34,506 nt of DNA, from assembly GCA_030040855.1 (NCBI GenBank), contig JASHSL010000597.1:1-34506 (forward strand). Reading direction: 5' to 3'. This document shows positions 17,373-24,961 of this stretch, in pieces. The position numbers and the translations under genes were made by a program. The notes below the pieces were generated by a model. It was not told the origin of the DNA and did no database searches. It saw only the letters and a program-made list of their open reading frames with translations. Within the stretch, counting starts at the first letter, position 1. The number at the start of each line of letters is the position of its first letter. The stretch comes from Terriglobales bacterium (GTDB lineage: Bacteria > Acidobacteriota > Terriglobia > Terriglobales > Acidobacteriaceae).

Positions 17373-18378
17373 GAGGTGGCGGCGCGTCGGCTTGGTTGTC
17401 AATCCCGCCGCCGGCAAGGGAGCCCATCCGACCGCAGCCGCGCAGGATGCTCTTCGAAGTCTTAGCGTGGAGGCGGCGCTGACTTGCCAAGCTGGGAACG
17501 CAGCTTTATCGGGATGGAGCGGATGGGTCAATGTGCACGCGGTGGACGCAATTGGACGAGCTCACACGCAGGACTTGGTCCGGTGGCTCTCTGAGCAGGA
17601 CGTGGATGCGGTGGTCGTGGTCGGCGGAGATGGTACGCTCGCCGATGCTGCCTTGGCATGTTGCCGAACACAGTGGCGAGTACCGATTATCGGCATCGGT
17701 ACAGGTTCGACCAACGTCGGGCGATTGATCACTTGCCACGCCGAGAAAGCCGCCAGTTTAGATCTGCGCGATCTCGAGACCTGGAACCCGGATGGTCTCG
17801 AGGCTCGTATTAACGGAGAGTTGGCCGGATTGGCATTCAACGACGTTGTCATCGGGAATACGGTGGTCGGCACGATCGATAACCAGCTTCGCGATTTGAA
17901 TGCTGCCAGACGCCTGCGCGGCCAGTTGCTTCGAGAAAGACCGCGTCGCGTTGGCGGGCCGAGGACGAGAGTGACCCGCGTCCGGGATGGAATCCAAACG
18001 CTGGTAGCCGAGGCAGAAAGCGTGGGTGCGGTAGTTGCGGGATTTGCTGAACCGGCCTTCTTCGGCAAGGCCATCACCGGGGGCATCTGTCTGGCTGCCC
18101 TGGCGCAGCTTCCGGCTGGCTGTCTGGTCTGCGATCTGCCTCTGGCGCAAATCGAGATCAGCGCCGCCTCCCTGTTGAATGCGGAGCCAATTGCGTCGCG
18201 GTACGTAACCCTTGCCGAAAACACGCACATCGTGGTGGAGAATGTGGGCAACGGCGCTGTGCTGTGTGTCGACGGGAACCCGCTGCGCCAATTAAGCGAG
18301 TCCGACCGTGTCGCCATCTCGATTCGCAGGGAGGCCGTCATCGGGGTGCGGTGGCACAGAAACTTGAGGGCGGCGTGA
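17365..18378 (+). CDS. ATP-NAD-kinase-like protein, AcoX-type
   Basis: A 337-residue protein with the NAD-kinase/diacylglycerol-kinase fold. Visible motifs are VGLVVNPAAGKGA at the N-terminus, DAVVVVGGDGTLADAAL (GGDG at 87-90, the nucleotide-binding signature) and IGIGTGSTNVG. The C-terminal beta sandwich ends CVDGNPLRQLSESDRVAI. Length and pattern match the ATP-NAD kinase family that includes AcoX, encoded in many acetoin loci with no settled function. GGAGG precedes the ATG at good spacing. It overlaps the aldolase by eight bases and the dehydrogenase by four. No acetoin dehydrogenase E1/E2 genes are nearby, so acetoin use is not implied; phosphorylation of the imported compound or of a cofactor is inferred from context only. 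Confidence 0.8.
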   Translation: MAERWRRVGLVVNPAAGKGAHPTAAAQDALRSLSVEAALTCQAGNAALSGWSGWVNVHAVDAIGRAHTQDLVRWLSEQDVDAVVVVGGDGTLADAALACCRTQWRVPIIGIGTGSTNVGRLITCHAEKAASLDLRDLETWNPDGLEARINGELAGLAFNDVVIGNTVVGTIDNQLRDLNAARRLRGQLLRERPRRVGGPRTRVTRVRDGIQTLVAEAESVGAVVAGFAEPAFFGKAITGGICLAALAQLPAGCLVCDLPLAQIEISAASLLNAEPIASRYVTLAENTHIVVENVGNGAVLCVDGNPLRQLSESDRVAISIRREAVIGVRWHRNLRAA

Positions 18379-19409
18379 AGGCTCTCAAGTATTACGGCCC
18401 GGGATCGATCCGCGTGGTGGACACTCCCGTTCCCTCGGTCAAGAATGGGGAGATCCTGGTGGCGGTCGTGGCCTGCGGAGTTTGCGCCACCGACGTCAAG
18501 ACCTTTCTCCGCGGCCATCCGAAAATTCTCCCCGGTTCCGGGCTGGGGCACGAAATCTCGGGTGTGATCGCGGAGGCGCCGGGCTCGGATCTTTGGAAGA
18601 AGGGGATGCGAGTCGTGGTCGCGCCTTATGTACCTTGCGGCTCCTGTTTCCAATGCTCGCAGGAGCGATACAGCCTGTGCAGCCACCTGTTCGATGAAAT
18701 CCTGGATCCTGGCGGTTTCAGCGAGTTGGTACGCGTTCCCCCCCGCCTGGCTGCGCAGGGCGTGCTTCCTTTACCCACGGCGGTGAATCCTCTCGCCGGC
18801 TGTTTTGGCGAGCCGGTGGCTTGTTGTCTCCACGCATTCTCGAGCATCGGAGTGGAGGCAGGCGATTCCCTCTTCATTATCGGGGATGGCGTCATGGGCT
18901 TGCTTCAGGCCGAGATTGGCAAGTTGCTGAGGGCCGATCCGGTCATCCTCAGCGGAATGACGAGCGAGCGTATGGCCCTAGCGTTCGGCGTTGCGGATGT
19001 GGTCATCGACGCTGCCAAAGAAGATGTTCTGGCGACGGTGCTTCGTGCGACCGGCGGCGAGGGCGCCGACAAGGTCATTGTTTCCGTCGCCGACATCGGC
19101 GCGGCCGGCATGGCCGTGGCTGCCGTGCGCAAGGGCGGCGCGATCAACCTGTTTGCCGGGATGCCGGCGGATGCCAAGCTTGCGCTCGATATGAATCGCA
19201 TTCATTATGACGAGATCCTTCTCACTGGGTCGTTCGGTTTCGCGCCGGAGGACTTCCATGCCGCCATAGATCTGATTTCCCGGGGAAAGCTGGATGTTAT
19301 GCGCTTGGTGACTTCTTCCGTTCCCCTTGCCGAGACGGCCAGGGCTCTTGAAAAGCTGACCCGCCAGGAGGGCGTGAAGACCATCGTTCTGTGCGGCGGA
19401 GACCGGTAG
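18375..19409 (+). CDS. Zinc-dependent medium-chain alcohol/polyol dehydrogenase
   Basis: A 344-residue NAD(P)-dependent MDR-family dehydrogenase. GTG 18375 overlaps the previous stop (GTGA), has GAGGG upstream and gives the classic opening KALKYYGPGSIRV; earlier in-frame starts lie inside the kinase-like gene. Catalytic zinc ligands are Cys37 in CGVCATD and His59-Glu60 in GHE. Structural zinc is Cys88, Cys91, Cys94 and Cys102 in PYVPCGSCFQCSQERYSLC. The Rossmann glycine motif is FIIGDGVMG. Nearest relatives by pattern are sorbitol, threonine and butanediol dehydrogenases. Position between the kinase-like gene and the ECF genes suggests it oxidises a hydroxyl of the imported compound. Confidence 0.88.
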   Translation: MKALKYYGPGSIRVVDTPVPSVKNGEILVAVVACGVCATDVKTFLRGHPKILPGSGLGHEISGVIAEAPGSDLWKKGMRVVVAPYVPCGSCFQCSQERYSLCSHLFDEILDPGGFSELVRVPPRLAAQGVLPLPTAVNPLAGCFGEPVACCLHAFSSIGVEAGDSLFIIGDGVMGLLQAEIGKLLRADPVILSGMTSERMALAFGVADVVIDAAKEDVLATVLRATGGEGADKVIVSVADIGAAGMAVAAVRKGGAINLFAGMPADAKLALDMNRIHYDEILLTGSFGFAPEDFHAAIDLISRGKLDVMRLVTSSVPLAETARALEKLTRQEGVKTIVLCGGDR

Positions 19410-19412
19410 GAA

Positions 19413-20168
19413 ATGTTTTCCCGGCTCGAAAATTGGATCGATCTCCTCCCGCGGCTTCTCAGTTTTCACGCCATGTTTATGGCCGGTCTGGTGGTATCGG
19501 TTCCCATGACCTTCATCCTGCTGGCCGAGGTGTTCGACTATCAGGTTCGACTCTTCCCTCCGGGGATGGTCAGAATGGAGCGGCGCTGGAATGCGAAAGC
19601 GGTAACCATGATGGCCATGACGGCGGCGCTTTCGGTGCTTTTGCAAGCGGTGAGCGCAATTCTTGTGTTGATTCCGGGTTTCCTCACGTTTCGTGCCGAT
19701 GCCCTTGTCCGTTTTCCCTTCGGAGCGATCTTCGGAATGCCCGCAGTCTGGGGAATCACCGTAGCCAATCTTCTCGGAGACGCATTGACCGGGGCGCTGA
19801 CGCCCGGTTCTATCGCCGGCGCCATCATTACCTGGTGGATGGCCTACCTGTTTTATCGTCTCTACCGGGGACCCGCAGATTACTGCATGATGAAACCTAC
19901 CGCATGGGTCAAGTATTACGCTGTGGTGCTGCTTTGGTGCGCGCTCGGTTCCCTGTACTTGTGTACCAACTTCATTTACTTGCGGTTGCTGCCCGCCCAG
20001 ATTGTCTGGACTGCCGTCTTTCCCGCAGTTAGCCTGACCACCTTCTTCGGCGGACTGCTCGGTCCATTGGTAGCGCGCGTCGTTGGTCCGGCGGCAGAGC
20101 GTTACGGCCTGTCTCGTGACGAAATGGGGTACGAACATGAAAAGCGAGCGGGCAAAGTTTGGCATTGA
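19413..20168 (+). CDS. ECF transporter substrate-binding (S) component, unknown ligand
   Basis: A 251-residue integral membrane protein with about six hydrophobic helices (FHAMFMAGLVVSVPMTFILL, MMAMTAALSVLLQAVSAILV and others). The segment FRADALVRFPFGAIFGMPAV followed by WGITVANLLGDALTG and LTPGSIAGAII is the loop-helix pattern seen in several ECF S components. The Ala-rich first helix that docks on EcfT is plausible. It is longer than the usual 170-200 residues because of an N-terminal helix and a charged C-terminal tail. It is followed within six bases by the ECF ATPase and then EcfT, so this is a dedicated (group I type) system. Ligand cannot be predicted by eye; no biotin, thiamine, riboflavin or cobalt biosynthesis gene is adjacent. 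Confidence 0.75.
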   Translation: MFSRLENWIDLLPRLLSFHAMFMAGLVVSVPMTFILLAEVFDYQVRLFPPGMVRMERRWNAKAVTMMAMTAALSVLLQAVSAILVLIPGFLTFRADALVRFPFGAIFGMPAVWGITVANLLGDALTGALTPGSIAGAIITWWMAYLFYRLYRGPADYCMMKPTAWVKYYAVVLLWCALGSLYLCTNFIYLRLLPAQIVWTAVFPAVSLTTFFGGLLGPLVARVVGPAAERYGLSRDEMGYEHEKRAGKVWH

Positions 20169-20174
20169 CACGCA

Positions 20175-21878
20175 ATGTCTTCGCTTATTCAGATTCGCGG
20201 GCTGACGTATTCGTACCGGAGGCAGGAGGAGCGTCCTGCTTTGCAGGGGGTCGATCTCGATATCGAGCCCGGGGAAGTCGTTGCCATCGCCGGACGGGCG
20301 GGCTCCGGTAAGTCGACTCTGTGCTATGCGCTCAACGGGCTGGTTCCCCAGAGCTTCGGAGGCCGCATCGAAGGCGAGGTGCGCGTCTGCGGTCTCGACA
20401 CGCGTTTCACCCCGGTGCCCGAGTTGGCCCGGCATGTCGGCATCGTGTTGCAGAGTGCCGAATCGCAACTGGTGGGATTGAGCGTCGAAGAGGATGTCGC
20501 CTTCGGCCTCGAAAATGTCGGCCTGCCTAGGGAAGAAGTGAACGCGCGAGTGTTTTCCGCCCTGCGTACGGTCAACCTCGACGAGCTGGCCGATCGTTCG
20601 CCTTGGAATCTTTCTGGTGGTCAGAAGCAACGGCTGGCGATTGCCGCCGCCATCGCTCTCCAGCCGGAGATCTTGGTGCTGGATAATCCGACTGCCGAAC
20701 TCGATCCGGTCGGCAAACACGAGATCATCGCGACGATCGCGCGCCTGAGCTCGGAGCATGGCCTCACGATCGTGATCGTCGATCAAGAATTAGAGGAAGT
20801 GCTCCCGCATGCCTCTCGACTGATTCTGATGGATCACGGTCGAATCGTCCGTGAGGGCAAGCCGGCGGAGGTGATTGACCAGGCGCAAGAGCTGGTGCAG
20901 TTAGGTCTGAAAGTTCCGGATGTGGCTCACCTTGCCTGGCAGTTACGCGATCGGGGCCGTTGGAGCGGTCCTCTTCCACTTTCGATTGACGACGCCGTCC
21001 AGGGATTGCAGCCACTGGCAAACCTCCCTCTGCCGACCGTCGCACCGGTGGAACGCTGCGGCCAATACGGCGAAACTCTGATTGAACTTGAGAATGTTTC
21101 CTTCGCCTATCCCGATGGCACAGCCGTACTCGACAACATCAGTCTGACCATCCGACGAGGCGAATTCCTAACCCTGATGGGCCCGAACGGCGCGGGCAAG
21201 ACGACTCTAGCCAAGCATCTGAATGGCCTGCTCCTACCCACCTCGGGCAAAGTTCTTGTGCATGGGGTTGACACTCGGTCCTCCTCCGTTGCGAAGCTCG
21301 CCCAGACGGTGGGATATGTCTTTCAAAATCCTGACCATCAAATCTTTTCACGAACCACGGCGGAAGAACTGGCCTTCGGTCCACGCAATTTGGGTTGGCC
21401 AAAGCAGAAGATCACTGACGCCGTTAGTCTCGCGCTCACCCGCATCGCCGGCCAGGACCGCGGCCATGACGATCCTTTCTTTATGGGTCTGGCCGAGCGC
21501 AAGCTGGTTGCGATTGCTTCCGTGCTCATCATGGCACCGGAGGTGCTAGTGCTCGACGAACCGGCTACCGGGGCCGATCACGAAGCGGCCATGCGCATCA
21601 TGCATCATCTTTCTGACCTGCATGGTTCCGGTCTCACGGTCGTGATCGTGACCCACGACGTTTCGATTGCCGCGAACTATGCGGATCGCATCGTCGGTTT
21701 ACGATCCGGCAGGATCGTGCTCGACGGAACACCCCGCGAAACCTTTCAGCGATCGGAGGAGCTGCGATCCTGCTTGCTCACACCTCCCCCAGTGGCCGGG
21801 GTTGCGCAAAAACTGGGGGAAGATTTCTCCTCCCTCTATCGCATAGACGAGATGGTACGAATTTTCTCGAGAGCATAG
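20175..21878 (+). CDS. Fused double-domain ECF transporter ATPase (EcfA-EcfA')
   Basis: A 567-residue protein with two ABC ATPase domains that powers the importer at the inner membrane face. Domain 1 (about 5-235) has Walker A GRAGSGKST (40-48), an intact signature LSGGQ (146-150), but Walker B ILVLDN with Asn171 replacing the catalytic Glu, and Gln204 in place of the switch His (IVDQELEEV). Domain 2 (about 302-525) has Walker A GPNGAGKTT (336-344), canonical LVLDE (Glu462) and His494 (VTHD), but its signature reads MGLAE (437-441) instead of LSGGE. In the head-to-tail dimer the degenerate halves face each other, giving one dead-looking and one canonical site. The C-terminal tail (FSSLYRIDEM) resembles EcfA tails. 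The next gene starts on the base after its stop. Confidence 0.92.
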   Translation: MSSLIQIRGLTYSYRRQEERPALQGVDLDIEPGEVVAIAGRAGSGKSTLCYALNGLVPQSFGGRIEGEVRVCGLDTRFTPVPELARHVGIVLQSAESQLVGLSVEEDVAFGLENVGLPREEVNARVFSALRTVNLDELADRSPWNLSGGQKQRLAIAAAIALQPEILVLDNPTAELDPVGKHEIIATIARLSSEHGLTIVIVDQELEEVLPHASRLILMDHGRIVREGKPAEVIDQAQELVQLGLKVPDVAHLAWQLRDRGRWSGPLPLSIDDAVQGLQPLANLPLPTVAPVERCGQYGETLIELENVSFAYPDGTAVLDNISLTIRRGEFLTLMGPNGAGKTTLAKHLNGLLLPTSGKVLVHGVDTRSSSVAKLAQTVGYVFQNPDHQIFSRTTAEELAFGPRNLGWPKQKITDAVSLALTRIAGQDRGHDDPFFMGLAERKLVAIASVLIMAPEVLVLDEPATGADHEAAMRIMHHLSDLHGSGLTVVIVTHDVSIAANYADRIVGLRSGRIVLDGTPRETFQRSEELRSCLLTPPPVAGVAQKLGEDFSSLYRIDEMVRIFSRA

Positions 21879-22700
21879 ATGTCCACACTTCCGGTCGGTT
21901 CTCGGATTGCTTCTCCGCGTTGCTCAAGGCCCATTGACCCACGGGTTAAGATTCTTTACCTGCTATGGGTTTTCCTCATCGTTGGCGTCGTTGCCCACCC
22001 CTTTCTGCAATGTCTCATCTTTCTGGTGACGGTCGCTGTCGTGTATGCCAGCCGGCTTTCCCTATGGGACCTGCTCAAGGCAGGAAGATTTGGCATGTTC
22101 ATGGCCGGTGCATCCTGGCTTCTCTGGATCATCTTTCTGCGCCGCCAGGGACAGGTGCTGTTTGCTCTCGGGCGCTGGCATTTTACCGAGCCTGGCGTCT
22201 ACAACGGACTATCGGTCGCGGTGCGAATCGCGGCTATCTTGCTGGCGTTTCTTGTGGTGTTCAAGACCACGTCGAACCGGCAGATTATGACCGGCCTGTA
22301 TCGTTTGCGGGTCTCCGTCCCGTTCGCTATGGTGGTGGGAATTACCTTGCGGTTGATTCCGCAACTGCAAGCCGAGCACGCCATCATTCAAGAAGCGCAG
22401 CGGGCGCGCGCCGTGGACTTCGACCGGGAAGGGCCGCTGGCCCGGCTTCGCAAGCAGTTGTCGTGTATCATTCCCCTGGCGCTAAGGGCTCTGAAAATCA
22501 CGAGCGACTTGAGTCTGGCGATGGAGGCCCGTGCATTTGATCCTTACGCCCGTCGCACCTTCTCCCCGTCCTTGGAATTTGCCACGACGGACATCGTCCT
22601 GCTCACCGTGATGGGGATCACCCTGGCTTTGAGTGTAGTGGCGCGGGTGATGGGTTATGGCGGTTTGCCGGAACCTTGGATCGCGAAGAGCGTGCGGTAA
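21879..22700 (+). CDS. ecfT: ECF transporter transmembrane coupling (T) component
   Basis: A 273-residue membrane protein starting directly after the ATPase stop. It has the EcfT layout: about five helices (LYLLWVFLIVGVVAHPFLQ, FGMFMAGASWLLWIIFL, AAILLAFLVVFKT, a last helix near 230-250) and a long cytoplasmic coupling domain at about 125-225. The two coupling-helix motifs that contact the ATPases are QRARAVDF (ARA at 176-178) and AMEARAFDP (ARA at 217-219), variants of the usual Ala-Arg-Gly. With the S component and the fused ATPase this completes the transporter. It ends the rightward operon, two bases from the end of the convergent fahA. Confidence 0.9.
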   Translation: MSTLPVGSRIASPRCSRPIDPRVKILYLLWVFLIVGVVAHPFLQCLIFLVTVAVVYASRLSLWDLLKAGRFGMFMAGASWLLWIIFLRRQGQVLFALGRWHFTEPGVYNGLSVAVRIAAILLAFLVVFKTTSNRQIMTGLYRLRVSVPFAMVVGITLRLIPQLQAEHAIIQEAQRARAVDFDREGPLARLRKQLSCIIPLALRALKITSDLSLAMEARAFDPYARRTFSPSLEFATTDIVLLTVMGITLALSVVARVMGYGGLPEPWIAKSVR

Positions 22701-22702
22701 GC

Positions 22703-24043
22703 CTACGACGGGGCAGCCTCGGTAAAGCTAGGAAGTATGCGTCCCTTGCATTCCCCGAAGCCCACCCTGGCTTTCCCGGATCCTTCACACCAGCCTCGCA
22801 GGGTAACTTCGTCTCCGTCTCGCAGGAAACCGAGCTCCTCGCCCGTGGGAAGCCGGATCTTTTGTTCTCCCTTCCAGGTTAACTCCAGCAGGCAGCCGCG
22901 GGACTCGGGCGCTCTTCCCGATACGGTCCCGCTCGCCAAGAGGTCGCCCGGCCGGAGATTGCAGCCGTTGCTGGCGTGGTGCGTGAGCAGTTGGGCGAGA
23001 GTCCAATACATCTCGCGAAACGAACCCTGGCTCAGCCGATAGGGAGAGAGCTTTTGCTCGCGCATCTTCGGAGTCGTAATCGATGCCTCCACGGTCAGAT
23101 CAATGCCGCCCCATCGGCGGTCGATTTCATGATCCAAATACGGCAGTGGAGCCGGGTCTTCCGGGAGGCGCGGGAACGCGGGGATGCGGAACGGCAGCAG
23201 GGCTTCGAGCGTCACCACCCAAGGCGAGACCGTCGTGGCAAAACTCTTGGAAAGGAAGGGCCCGAGCGGCTGATACTCCCAGCTTTGGATGTCTCGCGCC
23301 GACCAATCGTTTACCAGAGACAACCCGAATATCTTTTCCTCTGCTTGTGCAATCGGTACCGGGGAACCCAATCCATTTCCCACGGCGACGTAGAGGCCCA
23401 CTTCCAATTCGTAATCCAGTCTTCGGGATGGAGCAAACCCCGGGGTCGTGGCGCCCTGAGCCATGATCTGTCCGTGAGGACGGCGAATGCCGGTCCCGCT
23501 GATAACGATCGAGGAGGCCCGGCCGTGATAGCCGATCGGAATCCACTTATAATTCGGCAGCAGAGCATGGTTCGGCCGCAACATGCTGCCCACGTTCGTA
23601 GCGTGGAACACCGAAGCATAAAAATCCGTGTAGTCCCCGATTTTGACCGGGAGCTCTAGGTCTAGGTCAAACCGATCCAGCACTGCCTTCTGAAGCAAAT
23701 CCCGAACCCTTGCTTCCGCATCCGCGTGCAGCAGCCTGAATATTTGCTTCCTGAGCGCCAACCTTTGCCTATGATCGAGCGACATTAACTCGTTCAGCGA
23801 ATCCGCCCGACACGCCTGGATGGTGGAGGGGCTGACCGTAGTCAGCAGGCCATGCGTCGCGCACTGGTCGAGATCGAGGACGGAATCCCCGATCGCAACC
23901 GCGATGTGCCCTCGGCCCCCGGCGCGCTGCCGAAACACTCCAAAGGGAAGATTCTGAATGGGAAAGTCGGTGGTTCCATGGTTGGCGGATTCCACCCAGG
24001 AAAGGGCGCTTGGATCGTGAGTTTCGTCCGGCGCGGGAATCAT
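22703..24043 (-). CDS. fahA: Fumarylacetoacetase
   Basis: This enzyme hydrolyses 4-fumarylacetoacetate to fumarate and acetoacetate, the last step of tyrosine/homogentisate breakdown. The 446-residue product has the N-terminal SH3-like domain (FPIQNLPFGVFRQRAGGRGH) and the FAH fold: DYTDFYASVFHATNVGSMLR with the metal Asp and catalytic His, PIGYHGRASSIVISGTGIRRP, the metal Glu residues in LDYELEVGLYVAVGNGLG, NDWSARDIQSWEYQPLGPF and GDLLASGTVSGR. ATG 24043 overlaps the stop of the upstream unknown gene (ATGA), which favours coupled translation; ATG 24049 is an alternative. It is the last gene of the leftward homogentisate operon. Confidence 0.95.
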   Translation of the reverse strand: MIPAPDETHDPSALSWVESANHGTTDFPIQNLPFGVFRQRAGGRGHIAVAIGDSVLDLDQCATHGLLTTVSPSTIQACRADSLNELMSLDHRQRLALRKQIFRLLHADAEARVRDLLQKAVLDRFDLDLELPVKIGDYTDFYASVFHATNVGSMLRPNHALLPNYKWIPIGYHGRASSIVISGTGIRRPHGQIMAQGATTPGFAPSRRLDYELEVGLYVAVGNGLGSPVPIAQAEEKIFGLSLVNDWSARDIQSWEYQPLGPFLSKSFATTVSPWVVTLEALLPFRIPAFPRLPEDPAPLPYLDHEIDRRWGGIDLTVEASITTPKMREQKLSPYRLSQGSFREMYWTLAQLLTHHASNGCNLRPGDLLASGTVSGRAPESRGCLLELTWKGEQKIRLPTGEELGFLRDGDEVTLRGWCEGSGKARVGFGECKGRILPSFTEAAPS

Positions 24044-24942
24044 AACCATCGAAGAGCCCGAAGATCTTCGATCGGTTCGTCCAAGGAGCACGAACCGAAG
24101 GCGATGGCGCATGCTGCGCGCATCCTTCGAAGTTGATCGGTCGGGATGACCACGCCCATGATCTGTGCTCCCCGATCGTCGAAGTGCAGCTGATCGGCTC
24201 GGTCCGAGTCCAGTATAGCGGCGAGGGTTTCCTTGTCCCCTTGATAGGCGGCGGCAAGAAAAAGATTGAGGAATCCGTGCATCCTAGCGACCGGCGCGTT
24301 CGGTTCGTAGCTAAGCGGCGCCAGACGCCGCAAAGGATGATGCAGACCGGCTGTGGCTTTGAAGGCCACGCCGGCACTGGCGAATCCCAAGATCGCGCTG
24401 GCCACGGCATCCGTCGAGGGAATGGCCTCCGGATTCAATCCCCCGGTTCGAATCTTGGCTCGGGCGCCGGATTTCTGGATTGCCGAAATCAGTGCGACAG
24501 GACACGGTAAGGGCACTTCCAGATAAACTCGCAGGCCCTGGGGTGCCTTCTCGGTCACGCGGGCAACCTGTTCGCCGCTCTCCGCTCTGGTCTCGACCGA
24601 GTCGATGATGGCATCCTCGCGATCGTTGAATCTGCGAATGGCGGCGAAATCGCCCTCCGCATCCGACCCCAGGAGACAGCTCACTCTCCACCGCGCAGTC
24701 GTCGGAGTGGCTGCGCGTAGGCGCGCAAATTCCTCGAGGCGACTCGCCGGCAGAACGAACCGTCCAAGAACCCAACCGAGCTCGCCTGCCAAATAGCCTG
24801 CGTATTTCGCGATCGCGTCCGGCATGCTCAGAGTAGCTGGGGGAAAGAGCCCGGCGTAGTCGATCAAACTTAAAAGCACAGCCCGAAGCGAGGCGCAGGG
24901 AATCGCATTCCGGGTTGTCCGAACAGCGTGCTCTTGCGACAT
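24040..24942 (-). CDS. Conserved-looking protein of unknown function between hmgA and fahA
   Basis: A 300-residue soluble protein with no signal peptide or membrane helix. I do not recognise a named family. Distinct segments are SLIDYAGLFPPATLSMPDAI near the start, RVYLEVPLP at about 140, IRTGGLNPEAIPSTDAVASA and GVAFKATAGLHHPLR in the middle, and ARMHGFLNLFLAAA. Alternating strands and helices suggest an alpha/beta barrel-like enzyme, and the conserved-looking Arg-Thr-Gly-Gly, Lys-Ala-Thr-Ala-Gly and His-His residues could form an active site. It starts 19 bases after hmgA and shares an ATGA overlap with fahA, so it is embedded in the pathway. The intervening reaction, maleylacetoacetate isomerisation, has no other candidate here; that role is inference. 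Confidence 0.75.
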   Translation of the reverse strand: MSQEHAVRTTRNAIPCASLRAVLLSLIDYAGLFPPATLSMPDAIAKYAGYLAGELGWVLGRFVLPASRLEEFARLRAATPTTARWRVSCLLGSDAEGDFAAIRRFNDREDAIIDSVETRAESGEQVARVTEKAPQGLRVYLEVPLPCPVALISAIQKSGARAKIRTGGLNPEAIPSTDAVASAILGFASAGVAFKATAGLHHPLRRLAPLSYEPNAPVARMHGFLNLFLAAAYQGDKETLAAILDSDRADQLHFDDRGAQIMGVVIPTDQLRRMRAACAIAFGSCSLDEPIEDLRALRWL

Positions 24943-24961
24943 GAGCCGAACGCCTGGATTC

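Noticed and set aside
17365-18378. An acetoin-degradation operon, suggested by the AcoX-like gene and alcohol dehydrogenase
   Set aside because: Acetoin dehydrogenase E1 and E2 genes are missing and the aldolase and ECF genes do not fit that pathway.
18978-20786. A 602-codon minus-strand frame crossing the dehydrogenase, S component and ATPase genes
   Set aside because: It overlaps three recognised genes and gives a charged, motif-free sequence.
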